Assembly (NCBI GenBank): GCA_963530515.1 | Contig: CAUSEC010000025.1 | Coordinates: 1-64,000, forward strand | Origin: CBFFRJ01 sp963530515 | GTDB taxonomy: Bacteria; Pseudomonadota; Gammaproteobacteria; Enterobacterales; Enterobacteriaceae | Reading direction: 5' to 3' | Length of the DNA: 64,000 bases | Shown: piece by piece, positions 43,081-52,542 of the stretch | How positions within the stretch are numbered: position 1 is the stretch's first letter | Layout: each line of letters begins with the position of its first letter | Made by a program: the position numbers and the translations under genes | The notes under the pieces: generated by a model | Seen by the model: the letters and a program-made list of their open reading frames with translations, nothing else | Told to the model about the DNA's origin: nothing | Databases searched by the model: none

Positions 43081-43435
43081 CAATATACAATTTTATATAA
43101 TGTTATTTAGTATAGTGTCTGCAATGTCACCTTGTCACGCTGTTAATCGTCAGTTAAAAACGTTATTGCCTGGCTGATGCGAATGTAAAACAACCTCAAG
43201 GTGGTTCTGGCTTTTCGCCAAAAGCGGTGAGTCTATTGGCAGGTAAATAACTGAAATAAGAATAAACTCACTCAGATAATTAAACTCAACGCGGGTTATG
43301 TAAATTACTGTCACTTTCGGGAAAGTAATTATCTAACCAACCAAAATTATATTCAATTAACCTGGCAATAACATTAACGGAAACAGAATATAACGAGCGG
43401 CAGAAACTACGAAAAATCCTAAGCAGACTCCCCCT

Positions 43436-43469
43436 CGTTTAGGTTAGGTTTAGAAATACTTTGTAAAAT
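43436..43469 (+). promoter_or_regulatory. PhoP-type promoter before the P-type ATPase
   Basis: CGTTTA (43436-43441), a five-base spacer GGTTA, and GGTTTA (43447-43452) form a PhoP box with one mismatch to (T/G)GTTTA-N5-(T/G)GTTTA. Eleven bases further is TAAAAT (43464-43469), a good -10 element at the spacing seen in class I PhoP promoters such as mgtA. Transcription would start near 43476 and leave a leader of about 155 bases before the ATPase ATG. The rest of the 550-base gap from 43100 contains no gene that I can see. Confidence 0.72.
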
Positions 43470-43630
43470 CCATTCATAGATTAATTTCACTGCGTATTTA
43501 ATTCATCAATACCATTCTATTGCAGCAAAAAATATAGACTGCACATGAATTAAAAAAGCAGTCATCAAATATATAAAAGCCAGAAAGGAACTCAGGCTTC
43601 CGACCACAAAATATTGAAGGAATTGACCCA

Positions 43631-46351
43631 ATGACCAAAATGATAAACGCACAAAACCTGCCCCCCGCAGGCGGTAATGTCCAGGGTAAGCCCTGGCAGC
43701 AGACCGTACAGCAAGTCCTTGCTTACCAGCAAAGCCAGGCCGATGGGCTTGCCAGCGCTGAAGCCCAGGCGCGTCTGCAACACTATGGCCCAAACGCCCT
43801 GCCTGAAAAAAAGGGCAAACCGGCGTGGCTGCGTTTTCTGGCGCATTTTAATGATGTGCTGATCTATATTTTATTGGCCGCGGCAGTACTGACCGCCGTA
43901 ATGGGTCATTGGGTTGATACCGCCGTCATTTTAGGTGTGGCAGTCATTAACGCGTTGATTGGTCACATTCAGGAAAGCAATGCTGAAAAATCCCTGAAAA
44001 GTATTCGCAACATGCTTTCCAGTGAAGCCCGTGTTATTCGAAATGGCAACCATGAAACTATTCCAACAACTGAAATAGTCCCGGGCGATATTATTGTATT
44101 GCGCGCAGGTGACCGTATTCCGGCGGATATGCGATTAATTGAAGCGCATAATTTACGCGTCGAAGAAGCCATTTTAACGGGCGAATCGACGGTCGTGGAT
44201 AAACATATTCAGCCGCTGAGCGGTGAGCTCTCGCTGGGCGACCGCACTAACCTGGTCTTTTCCGGCACCACCGTCAGCGCAGGCGGCGGCACTGGGGTAG
44301 TGATTGCCACGGGTCAGGACACCGAACTCGGACATATCAACCAGATGATGGCGGGCATTGAAAAACACCGTACACCGCTGCTGGTGCAGATGGATAAACT
44401 CGGTAAAGCCATTTTTGCGCTGATCATAATGATGATGGCCGCGCTGTTCGTCTTCAGCCTGATATGGCGCGATATTCCCATGGGCGAACTGCTGCTCTCG
44501 CTGATTAGCCTCGCGGTCGCCTCTGTCCCGGAAGGTCTGCCAGCCATTATCTCTATCATTCTCTCCCTGGGCGTGCAGGCAATGGCCCACAAACGCGCCA
44601 TCATCCGCAAGTTGCCAACCGTGGAAACGCTGGGGGCGATGACCGTGGTGTGTTCGGATAAAACCGGCACCCTGACCATGAATGAGATGACCGTCAAAGC
44701 CATCATTACCGCCGAGAGCTGCTACCGCGTTGACGGCAACAGCTATGAGCCGGTGGGCAATATCTATCTTGAAGGCAGCGACGAGCCTCTGAATATCCAG
44801 CCAGGCACGGTACTGGAACAGTATCTGCGTACCATTGACCTGTGTAACGACAGCCAGCTTATCCAGGATGAGCGCGGCATATGGGGCATCACCGGCGGCC
44901 CGACCGAAGGGGCACTGAAGGTACTGGCCGCCAAAGCAAACCTGGCGCCGGTCACCACGACGCTCATTAACAAAATCCCGTTCGACTCACAGTACAAGTA
45001 CATGAGCACCCACTACCGGATGGGTCACGAGGAGCAGATCCTTATCACCGGTGCGCCGGATGTCATTTTTGCCCTGTGCGCCGGGCAGCAGACCCGCAAC
45101 GGTGCAGAGCCCTTCAACCGCGCTTACTGGGAAGCGGAGATGGAGCGTTATGCGCGTCAGGGCCTGCGCATGGTGGCCGCTGCGTTCAAACCGGCTAATG
45201 GTGAACAAACGCTAACCCATGATGACCTCAAGCATGGCCTGATCTTCCTGGGGATTGCCGGGATGATGGACCCGCCGCGCCCGGAAGCGATCGACGCAAT
45301 TCATGCCTGCCAGCAGGCCGGGATCCGCGTGAAAATGATAACCGGCGACCACCCGCAGACGGCGATGAGCATTGGCCAGATGCTGGGGATAACCAACAGC
45401 ACGCAGGCGATGACGGGTTATGAGCTGGAGAAAATGGACGACGACGCGCTGGCGAAAGCGGCCGTGGAGTACGATATTTTTGCCCGCACCAGCCCAGAGC
45501 ATAAGCTGCGTCTGGTAAAAGCATTGCAGGACAGCGGTGAGATTGTCGGCATGACCGGCGACGGCGTTAACGATGCACCAGCGCTGCGCCAGGCAGATGT
45601 TGGGATTGCCATGGGCATCAAAGGCACGGAAGTGACCAAAGAAGCGGCGGATATGGTCCTCACGGACGATAACTTCGCGACCATCGCCAGTGCCGTCAAA
45701 GAGGGGCGTCGCGTGTATGACAACCTCAAAAAGACCATCCTGTTCATCATGCCGACCAACCTCGCGCAGGGGCTGTTGATTGTTATCGCCCTGCTGGCCG
45801 GGAACATCATTCCGCTGACGCCGGTTCTGATCCTGTGGATGAACATGGCGACCTCCGCCACGCTCTCCTTCGGCCTGGCGTTTGAAGCGGCTGAGCGCAA
45901 TATCATGAAGCGCCCGCCCCGTCAGACTGGTCAGCACGTGATGGATGCCTTCGCCGTCTGGCGCGTGGCGTTTGTCGGCACCATGATTGCCATCGCCGCG
46001 TTTGCGCTGGAAGCCTGGCTTGAACCGCGCGGCCATAGCGCTGAGTTTACCCGTACCGTTCTGTTGCAGATGCTGGTGTGTGCGCAGTGGGTCTACATGA
46101 TTAACTGCCGTAACACCGAAGGGTTCTCGCTGAACCGCGGCCTGCTGGCAAACAAAGGTATCTGGCTGGTCACCGGCGTACTGTTGCTGCTGCAACTGGC
46201 GATTATCTACCTGCCGTTTATGCAGATGCTGTTCGGCACCGAAGCCCTGCCACTGCGCTACTGGGCCATCACGCTGGTCGTTGCCGTGGCGATGTTCTTC
46301 ATCGTTGAAATCGAGAAGCGACTGACTCGCAGGTTCCGTAAGGCTGCATAA
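43631..46351 (+). CDS. P2-type cation-transporting ATPase, probably PhoP-regulated
   Basis: A 906-residue P-type ATPase of the SERCA/Na-pump-like P2 branch. The cation-ATPase N domain is at 25-70, and the actuator domain carries the TGES motif (EEAILTGESTVVDK, about 178-191). The membrane helix 4 motif VASVPEGLPA is at 296-305 and the phosphorylated Asp of DKTGTLT is Asp343. The hinge motif TGDGVNDAPALRQADVGIAM and a carboxy block of four to six helices follow. PEGLPA rather than TPEMLP shows it is not MgtA. The ion could be Ca, Mn, Mg or Na; the PhoP-type promoter upstream points to use under low Mg or envelope stress. AAGGAA precedes the ATG. Confidence 0.9.
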   Translation: MTKMINAQNLPPAGGNVQGKPWQQTVQQVLAYQQSQADGLASAEAQARLQHYGPNALPEKKGKPAWLRFLAHFNDVLIYILLAAAVLTAVMGHWVDTAVILGVAVINALIGHIQESNAEKSLKSIRNMLSSEARVIRNGNHETIPTTEIVPGDIIVLRAGDRIPADMRLIEAHNLRVEEAILTGESTVVDKHIQPLSGELSLGDRTNLVFSGTTVSAGGGTGVVIATGQDTELGHINQMMAGIEKHRTPLLVQMDKLGKAIFALIIMMMAALFVFSLIWRDIPMGELLLSLISLAVASVPEGLPAIISIILSLGVQAMAHKRAIIRKLPTVETLGAMTVVCSDKTGTLTMNEMTVKAIITAESCYRVDGNSYEPVGNIYLEGSDEPLNIQPGTVLEQYLRTIDLCNDSQLIQDERGIWGITGGPTEGALKVLAAKANLAPVTTTLINKIPFDSQYKYMSTHYRMGHEEQILITGAPDVIFALCAGQQTRNGAEPFNRAYWEAEMERYARQGLRMVAAAFKPANGEQTLTHDDLKHGLIFLGIAGMMDPPRPEAIDAIHACQQAGIRVKMITGDHPQTAMSIGQMLGITNSTQAMTGYELEKMDDDALAKAAVEYDIFARTSPEHKLRLVKALQDSGEIVGMTGDGVNDAPALRQADVGIAMGIKGTEVTKEAADMVLTDDNFATIASAVKEGRRVYDNLKKTILFIMPTNLAQGLLIVIALLAGNIIPLTPVLILWMNMATSATLSFGLAFEAAERNIMKRPPRQTGQHVMDAFAVWRVAFVGTMIAIAAFALEAWLEPRGHSAEFTRTVLLQMLVCAQWVYMINCRNTEGFSLNRGLLANKGIWLVTGVLLLLQLAIIYLPFMQMLFGTEALPLRYWAITLVVAVAMFFIVEIEKRLTRRFRKAA

Positions 46352-46358
46352 CCTTTTG

Positions 46359-46477
46359 CCCTCACCCTAACCCTCTCCCACAGGGAGAGGGGACTGTTCT
46401 GAGCCCCTGTTTTCTCTATCTCCTTTGGGGGAGCGCCTGTTTTCTCCCTCTCCTTTGGGAGAGGGCCGGGGTGAGGG
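46359..46477. repeat. 119-bp palindromic intergenic repeat
   Basis: The outer arms (CCCTCACCCTAACCCTCTCC at 46359 and its near complement ending in CCGGGGTGAGGG at 46477) enclose internal copies of CTCCC...GGGAG. The whole stretch can fold into a long branched hairpin. Arrays built from CCCTCTCCC/GGGAGAGGG are a common intergenic repeat of enterobacteria. It lies between the ATPase and the RND operon and may stabilise or end the ATPase transcript. Confidence 0.8.
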
Positions 46478-46499
46478 AACAAACACTGAGATTATCCCA

Positions 46500-47579
46500 A
46501 TGAAACTGACTTTCCTGCGCGCCGCACTGGCCTGCGCCCTTCTCGCCTGCGGCCTGCAAACCGCTATGGCTGCCGCCATTCCGGTGCGCGTTGTGACCGT
46601 TGAGAAAACGACGCTCGTGCCAGAGCGTCAGATCCCCGGACGTATCGAAGCCATTCACACCGTTGAGCTGCGTGCCCGCACGGAAGGGGTGATAACCGAG
46701 GTCGGGTTTCGCGACGGGCAATATGTGAAAAAAGGCGATCTCCTTTTTGCACTCGATGACGCCGAACCCCTTGCGGCCGTACGGCTCACACAGGCTGAAG
46801 TCAAAAGTGCAGAAGCGACGCTGCGCCAGGCACAGCAACAGTTAACACGTTTTGAAAGCCTGAAAACCGGTAATGCCATCAGTCGTCATGATGTGGATAA
46901 CGCCCGGATGCAGCGTGACGTGGCACGTGCCGCGCTGGAGCAGGCCAACGCCCGTTTAGATGCCCGCAACGTGACACTGAGCTATACCCGCATGACATCG
47001 CCAATCGATGGCCGCGTCGGCCATAGCCGGTTCCACGAGGGCAGCCTCGTCAACCCGGCAAGCGGCGTGCTGGTCGAGGTGGTTCAACTCGACCCCATCC
47101 GTATTGCCTTTGCCCTGGAAGAAGGCGTTTTTGCCAGTAAAGCCGGGCAACATGCCAGCATCAGCGAATTAAAGCAGGCGTGGCGGGCGCAAATTGACGC
47201 CAGCGGCGAACGTGCCAACGGGGAGCTCACCTCTGTCGACAACCGTATCGACCCGCGTACCGCCAGCGTGATGCTGCGCGCGGAGTTTGCGAATCCTCGT
47301 CATCGCCTGTTGCCCGGTGGCAACACCACCGTCTGGCTGCGCCCGCACTCTGAAAAACCCGCATTGCTGCTCCCCGCCGCCGCGGTCGTGCAACAGACAG
47401 ACGGCTTCTTCGCCTGGGTTATCGGTGCGGATAACAAAGCCGAAAAACGCCCGCTGACGCTGGGCAGCCAGACGGGTCAACAGTTCCAGGTGCTGTCGGG
47501 GCTGAACGCGAACGAGCGCGTGGTGATGGATGGCGCTCAGCGATTGCAGGCTGGCGCTGCCGTTCAGGTTGTGGAGTAA
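46500..47579 (+). CDS. RND efflux membrane-fusion protein
   Basis: A 359-residue periplasmic adaptor. The signal peptide is residues 1-24 (FLRAALACALLACGLQTAMA), without a lipobox Cys at the cleavage point. Then follow IPGRIEAIHTVELRARTEGV (lipoyl half), a coiled coil at about 95-150, the second lipoyl half (SYTRMTSPIDGRVGHSRFHE) and the beta-barrel and proximal domains. It belongs to the AcrA/MexE group and pairs with the RND pump 9 bases downstream. ATG 46500 is chosen over an upstream start inside the palindromic repeat. No outer-membrane factor gene accompanies the pair, so TolC or another pore would be borrowed. Confidence 0.9.
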   Translation: MKLTFLRAALACALLACGLQTAMAAAIPVRVVTVEKTTLVPERQIPGRIEAIHTVELRARTEGVITEVGFRDGQYVKKGDLLFALDDAEPLAAVRLTQAEVKSAEATLRQAQQQLTRFESLKTGNAISRHDVDNARMQRDVARAALEQANARLDARNVTLSYTRMTSPIDGRVGHSRFHEGSLVNPASGVLVEVVQLDPIRIAFALEEGVFASKAGQHASISELKQAWRAQIDASGERANGELTSVDNRIDPRTASVMLRAEFANPRHRLLPGGNTTVWLRPHSEKPALLLPAAAVVQQTDGFFAWVIGADNKAEKRPLTLGSQTGQQFQVLSGLNANERVVMDGAQRLQAGAAVQVVE

Positions 47580-47588
47580 GGAGAAACG

Positions 47589-50500
47589 ATGCTGACGCTT
47601 TTTATCAAACGCCCGCGTTTTGCCATGGTGATTGCGCTGGTTATTACCCTGCTGGGCGCGATTGCGCTCAAGCTAATGCCGGTCGAGCAGTACCCGCAGA
47701 TAACGCCGCCGGTGGTGAACGTGACCGCCAGTTGGCCGGGAGCCAGCTCGGCAGATGTGGCAGAGGCTATCGCTACACCGCTCGAAACCCAGCTCAATGG
47801 CGTGGACAACATGCTGTATATGGAGTCGACCAGCGCCGATGAAGGCAGTTACAGCCTGAGCATCACCTTTGCCGCCGGAACTGACCCGGACATGGCCGCT
47901 ATCGACGTACAAAACCGGGTGGCGCAGGCCGTGGCCCAGTTGCCCGCAGACGCTCAGCAAAATGGCGTTCAGGTGCGTAAGCGCGCCAGCAATCTGATGA
48001 TGGGGGTGAGCCTTTACTCACCGGAAAACACCCATTCACAGCTGTTTGTCAGCAATTACGCCAGTACCCAGGTGCGCGAGGCCCTGTCGCGTCTACCGGG
48101 TGTCGGGCAGGTGCAGATGTTCGGCGCGCGCGACTACAGCATGCGCATCTGGCTACGCCCCGATCGTATGAACGCGCTGAATGTGACCACCGACGACATC
48201 GCTCTGGCGCTGCGGGAACAAAACGTACAAGGCGCGGCAGGGCAAATCGGCACCCCACCGGTCTTTAATGGCCAGCAGCAAACGCTGACCATCAACGGAC
48301 TGGGGCGACTCAACCAGGCGGACGACTTCGCCAGCATCATTATTCGCGCCGGCGCTCAGGGGCAACTGGTGCGCCTGCACGATGTCGCGACCATAGAACT
48401 GGGTTCGCGCAGCTACAGCTCTGGCGCACAGCTTAACGGTCACGATTCTGCTTATCTCGGCATTTACCCCACCCCGTCAGCCAATGCCCTGCGCGTGGCA
48501 GACGCGGTGCGTAGCGAGCTCGAGCGTCTGGCGACGCGTTTCCCGGCAGATCTGAGCTACGAAGTGAAGTTTGATACCACCCGGTTTGTCGCCGCCACCA
48601 TAAAAGAGATTGGCGTCTCCCTGACGCTCACCCTGCTCGCCGTGGTGGTCGTGGTGTCGCTGTTCCTGCAAAGCTGGCGCGCCACGCTGATTGTCGCGCT
48701 GGCGATCCCGGTATCGCTGGTGGGGACGTTTGCGGTGCTCTACACACTGGGATATTCCGCGAATACCTTAAGCCTGTTCGCGATTATTCTGGCGCTCACC
48801 ATGGTGGTGGACGATGCGATAGTCGTGGTGGAAAACGTCGAAACCCTGATGGCGGAAGGGCAAAGCCGCACCGAGGCCACGGCCAACGCGCTGCGCCAGA
48901 TTGCCGGGCCGGTCATCGCCACTACATTGGTATTGCTGGCCGTGTTTGTGCCGGTCGCACTGTTGCCGGGCATTGTGGGTGAGCTGTACCGCCAGTTCGC
49001 CGTGACGCTGTCCACCGCCGTGACGCTCTCAAGTCTGGTGGCACTGACCCTGACGCCCGCGCTGTGTGCCCTGCTGCTGCGCCCGCGTACCGGTCGCCCG
49101 GCCGCCCTGTTCCGCGGGTTTAACCGTGGACTGGACGCCACACGCCAGGGATACACCCGGCTGGTCAGCGTCTTTAACCAGCGCCCGCTGCTGGCGCTGG
49201 CCGCCACGGCAGGCGCGGCGGCGATCGTGGTGTTCAGCTTTATGTCGATGCCAAAAGGCTTCCTGCCGCAGGAAGATCAGGGTTACTTCTTTGCCAGCGT
49301 TCAGCTGCCGGAAGCCGCCTCCCTGGAGCGTACCGAGGCGGTGATGGCGACCGCACGGGCGATCATTGCCGCGAACCCGGCGGTAGAGGATGTCATCCAG
49401 GTCTCTGGATTTAATATTCTTAACGGGACGAGTGCGTCAAACGGCGGCTTTATTTCCGTCATGCTGAAAGACTGGAGCGAACGGGCGCCGCTGGACGAGG
49501 TCATGGGCACGCTCCAGCGCCAGCTGTTTGCCCTGCCAGAAGCCACCATCATCACCTTTACCCCGCCCACGCTGCCGGGCCTGGGCACCGCCTCCGGCTT
49601 TGATTTGCGTCTTCAGGCGCAGGCCGGGCAGAGTCCGGCGGAGCTTGCGCAGGTCACCCGCGATATTCTGCTCAAAGCCAACCAGCATCCGCAGCTTAAC
49701 CGGGTCTTTACCACCTGGAGTAGCGACGTTCCGCAATTAACGCTGACCCTGGATCGTGAGCGCGCGGCGATGCTCGACGTGCCCGTTTCCCGCATCTTTA
49801 GCAGCCTGCAAACCGCATTCGGCGGCACGCGCGCAGGGGATTTCAGCGTCAACAACCGCGTCTATCACGTCGTGATGCAAAACGAGATGCAGTGGCGTGA
49901 GCGTGCAGAGCAAATCCGTGAGCTGTACGTGCGCAGCAACACCGGCGAGCGTGTGCGCCTGAGCAACCTCGTCACCATTACGCCAACCGTCGGTGCCCCC
50001 TTCCTGCAGCAGTACAACCAGTTCCCTTCCGTGTCGGTCAGCGGTTCAGCCGCGCAAGGGTTCAGCAGCGCTACGGCGATGGCGGTGATGGCCCAACTGC
50101 TGGAGGATAACCTGCCTGCGGGTTACGACTACGCCTGGAGCGGGATGTCGTATCAGGAGCAGCAAACCGGCAACCAGGCCATCTGGATTGTGCTGGCTGC
50201 TGTCGTGATGGCGTGGCTGTTCCTCGTCGCGCAGTATGAAAGCTGGACGCTACCGGCAAGCGTGATGCTGTCGGTACTGTTCGCCATCGGTGGCGCGCTG
50301 GTGTGGTTGTGGATGGCCGGATATGCCAACGACGTATACGTGCAGATTGGCCTGGTGCTTCTGATAGCTCTCGCCGCCAAAAACGCGATCCTTATCGTTG
50401 AGTTTGCCCGCGCACGGCGCAATGAGGGGATGGCAATCGTCGATGCCGCACGCGAGGGGGCATCACGCCGCTTCCGTGCGGTTATGATGACCGCCGTCTC

Positions 50501-50684
50501 GTTTATCATTGGGGTAATGCCGATGATGCTGGCAACAGGTGCTGGTGCGCAAAGCCGACGCATCATTGGTACGACGGTATTCAGCGGGATGCTGGTGGCA
50601 ACTATCATCGGGATCGTGTTTATCCCGGCGCTGTTTGTGCTGTTCCAGCGTTTACGCGAGTGGGGCCACCGGCTTACGGCGTAG
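47589..50684 (+). CDS. RND multidrug efflux transporter (HAE1)
   Basis: A 1031-residue inner-membrane proton antiporter of the AcrB/MexF kind. It begins with FIKRPRFAMVIALVITLLGA (TM1). The porter domain includes VEQYPQITPPVVNVTASWPG. TM4 has the conserved double Asp (LTMVVDDAIVVVENVETLMA), and the TM10 Lys lies in GLVLLIALAAKNAILIVEFA. Both large periplasmic loops are full length. AAGGAG stands before the ATG, and the gene follows the adaptor gene closely. Substrates are probably amphiphilic drugs or dyes but cannot be read from the sequence. The gene ends the operon. Confidence 0.93.
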   Translation: MLTLFIKRPRFAMVIALVITLLGAIALKLMPVEQYPQITPPVVNVTASWPGASSADVAEAIATPLETQLNGVDNMLYMESTSADEGSYSLSITFAAGTDPDMAAIDVQNRVAQAVAQLPADAQQNGVQVRKRASNLMMGVSLYSPENTHSQLFVSNYASTQVREALSRLPGVGQVQMFGARDYSMRIWLRPDRMNALNVTTDDIALALREQNVQGAAGQIGTPPVFNGQQQTLTINGLGRLNQADDFASIIIRAGAQGQLVRLHDVATIELGSRSYSSGAQLNGHDSAYLGIYPTPSANALRVADAVRSELERLATRFPADLSYEVKFDTTRFVAATIKEIGVSLTLTLLAVVVVVSLFLQSWRATLIVALAIPVSLVGTFAVLYTLGYSANTLSLFAIILALTMVVDDAIVVVENVETLMAEGQSRTEATANALRQIAGPVIATTLVLLAVFVPVALLPGIVGELYRQFAVTLSTAVTLSSLVALTLTPALCALLLRPRTGRPAALFRGFNRGLDATRQGYTRLVSVFNQRPLLALAATAGAAAIVVFSFMSMPKGFLPQEDQGYFFASVQLPEAASLERTEAVMATARAIIAANPAVEDVIQVSGFNILNGTSASNGGFISVMLKDWSERAPLDEVMGTLQRQLFALPEATIITFTPPTLPGLGTASGFDLRLQAQAGQSPAELAQVTRDILLKANQHPQLNRVFTTWSSDVPQLTLTLDRERAAMLDVPVSRIFSSLQTAFGGTRAGDFSVNNRVYHVVMQNEMQWRERAEQIRELYVRSNTGERVRLSNLVTITPTVGAPFLQQYNQFPSVSVSGSAAQGFSSATAMAVMAQLLEDNLPAGYDYAWSGMSYQEQQTGNQAIWIVLAAVVMAWLFLVAQYESWTLPASVMLSVLFAIGGALVWLWMAGYANDVYVQIGLVLLIALAAKNAILIVEFARARRNEGMAIVDAAREGASRRFRAVMMTAVSFIIGVMPMMLATGAGAQSRRIIGTTVFSGMLVATIIGIVFIPALFVLFQRLREWGHRLTA

Positions 50685-50945
50685 TTGTCCGCAAGCCGCC
50701 CGCTTGTGTCATTTGTACCCGGAACTGCCCGGTATAACCGTGGCAGTTCATTTCGCTATGACTGCAGGCATGAACTGAGCGATGGATTGAATAACACGCT
50801 TAACGGACAAAAATCCCCTTTTTTCAAACGCTTCGCGTTTATCCCTCAATATTTCCATCTGCGATCGTCTCATGTATACTTCCTGACCAAATCAAAAAAT
50901 ATGCTTGCTATATTCTAATTATTCTCCTCAGGGATTAGGTAAAAA

Positions 50946-52382
50946 ATGAATAATACAGTTCTCTTTCTTAAAGACATTCACTTTCTTGCACAAAAACTCA
51001 GCTGGATAGAAAGTGATGCCGTCGTTGATGAATTGAAAAACGTATTCATTAAAAACAGTCATTTGTTAAATGATGATGAGAACACCACATCATTTATCGA
51101 CGAACTGATTTATTGCTCTGAAAAAAATGTCACGCCAGATGACGTTGAAAACCTGATATCTCACTTAAACGCCTTTTTTATCCACTACTTCTCAACACAT
51201 CCATGCCATGTTTATTTCATTGGCAAAGACTGGGAGTCATACAAGCTCAACGCAACAACCCTTCCATCAAACATGGAAAGAATCACTTCATTTGAAATAA
51301 ATTCAGACGCTGATCCAAAAACCATACAAATAAATATTACTGACGACACGTTCATCCCACTGATTGTCACCGATCACATCGGATTTAACTTTATAAAACA
51401 ACACAAGATAGAATTTCCCGATGCACTCACGATCATACAATTTCCAGACAAGCACAACACACATTTTTCTATGGATATTGGTTTCATTCCTCTGCTGAAT
51501 GCTCGTTATGAAAAATTAACCCGCGATCCGAATGTAACGAGCGTAATACTAGGTTCATCGTATGCTTACCAAGGGTTCCCTGAAAAATTATTAGAAAAAT
51601 CAGTCAATTTGTCTTTGTTTTCTGGCGACCTCACTTTATCGTACAGCCTGATAAAAAACATAACAGAAACCACAAACATAAAGAATTTCATTGTCTGCAT
51701 TGGTTTTTATGATGCGTTTTTTGAGCTATCAATGGGGGGAGCGTCGACGTTTCCTGTCGCTCGCTATTTCTGCAAAAACCAAAATATTGAATACAATTTT
51801 AGATATAAGAATAAAAATTCAACTCACCAGGTCAACAAGCAGTACATCACTGGCCCTCTTGATTTACTGGTTCAGCATATTTATGAAAGGAAAAGCCATC
51901 CTCAATTTTTTAATGATGAGGAGCTTTCAAAGCTCAACAGCCTATTGCAGGATGAGCATATTGTTAAAAAATCCATAGATTTTATTAACAACAGACATTA
52001 TTGCACCGACTTTTCATATTCATCCACTGAGATTATGAACCGTGTGGCAGAACTCTCAAGGAACTATCAAAGAAAACATAGTTTTGAATATAACAAAGAG
52101 GTCATCTCGTCCTTAATCTCTTTAATTAATGAAAAAAATGCAAATCTTAACTTTATCGTTATGCCCTTTACCGCTTTCTATATTGAGCACTACGATCAAA
52201 ACCTTAAAAATGAAACACTGGCACTTATAAAAAGCATGACCAATGGCAATAATGTTTTCATGACCGATCTCTCAACACACACGGCTTTTACCCCAGAAGA
52301 TTATTATGATTCGGATCATTTGAATTTTCATGGTGCCAAAAAGCTATGCGACATTGTTAAGCAGTCAGGATTCGAGATTTAG
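50946..52382 (+). CDS. SGNH-hydrolase-like protein, AT-rich
   Basis: A 478-residue protein without signal peptide or membrane segments. A nucleophile block VILGSSYAYQG lies near residues 199-209, and the carboxy block YDSDHLNFHGAKKLCD carries the D-x-x-H of SGNH/GDSL enzymes (as in DltD- and AlgX/AlgJ-like proteins). The segment LNFIVMPFTAFYIEHYDQNL precedes it in the usual order. The N-terminal 190 residues are unfamiliar. A TATACT at 50874 may be the -10 element. The base composition is much lower in GC than its neighbours, which suggests transfer. It ends near the Lap cluster, convergent with lapC. A role in modifying a surface glycan is possible but unsupported. Confidence 0.6.
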   Translation: MNNTVLFLKDIHFLAQKLSWIESDAVVDELKNVFIKNSHLLNDDENTTSFIDELIYCSEKNVTPDDVENLISHLNAFFIHYFSTHPCHVYFIGKDWESYKLNATTLPSNMERITSFEINSDADPKTIQINITDDTFIPLIVTDHIGFNFIKQHKIEFPDALTIIQFPDKHNTHFSMDIGFIPLLNARYEKLTRDPNVTSVILGSSYAYQGFPEKLLEKSVNLSLFSGDLTLSYSLIKNITETTNIKNFIVCIGFYDAFFELSMGGASTFPVARYFCKNQNIEYNFRYKNKNSTHQVNKQYITGPLDLLVQHIYERKSHPQFFNDEELSKLNSLLQDEHIVKKSIDFINNRHYCTDFSYSSTEIMNRVAELSRNYQRKHSFEYNKEVISSLISLINEKNANLNFIVMPFTAFYIEHYDQNLKNETLALIKSMTNGNNVFMTDLSTHTAFTPEDYYDSDHLNFHGAKKLCDIVKQSGFEI

Positions 52383-52402
52383 CGTTTGTTTCTGCCTTCA
52401 TG

Positions 52403-52439
52403 CAGGATAGCCTGACGCATACCCGTCAGGCTTATCCTG
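52403..52439. terminator. REP-like hairpin between convergent genes
   Basis: CAGGATAGCCTGACG and CGTCAGGCTTATCCTG pair with one mismatch around a five-base loop. It lies between the stops of the SGNH-like gene and lapC. No long T-run is present on either strand, so it may act as a REP-like 3' stabiliser or a weak two-way terminator. Confidence 0.65.
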
Positions 52440-52542
52440 CCCTCGCTGTTAAACACCCTCATCAGTGCGCGATGCCAGCGAATAAAGAATACGCTTTATG
52501 TGTACTGACAAATACGCCACCTGAGGTGGCTTGCATCAATCA

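Noticed and set aside
45212..46195. 327-codon minus-strand frame opposite the P-type ATPase gene
   Set aside because: It is a shadow of a conserved ATPase domain with no motif of its own.
43631..46351. Calling the P-type ATPase MgtA because of the PhoP-type promoter
   Set aside because: Helix 4 has VPEGLPA rather than TPEMLP and the N-terminus differs, so it belongs to another P2 group.
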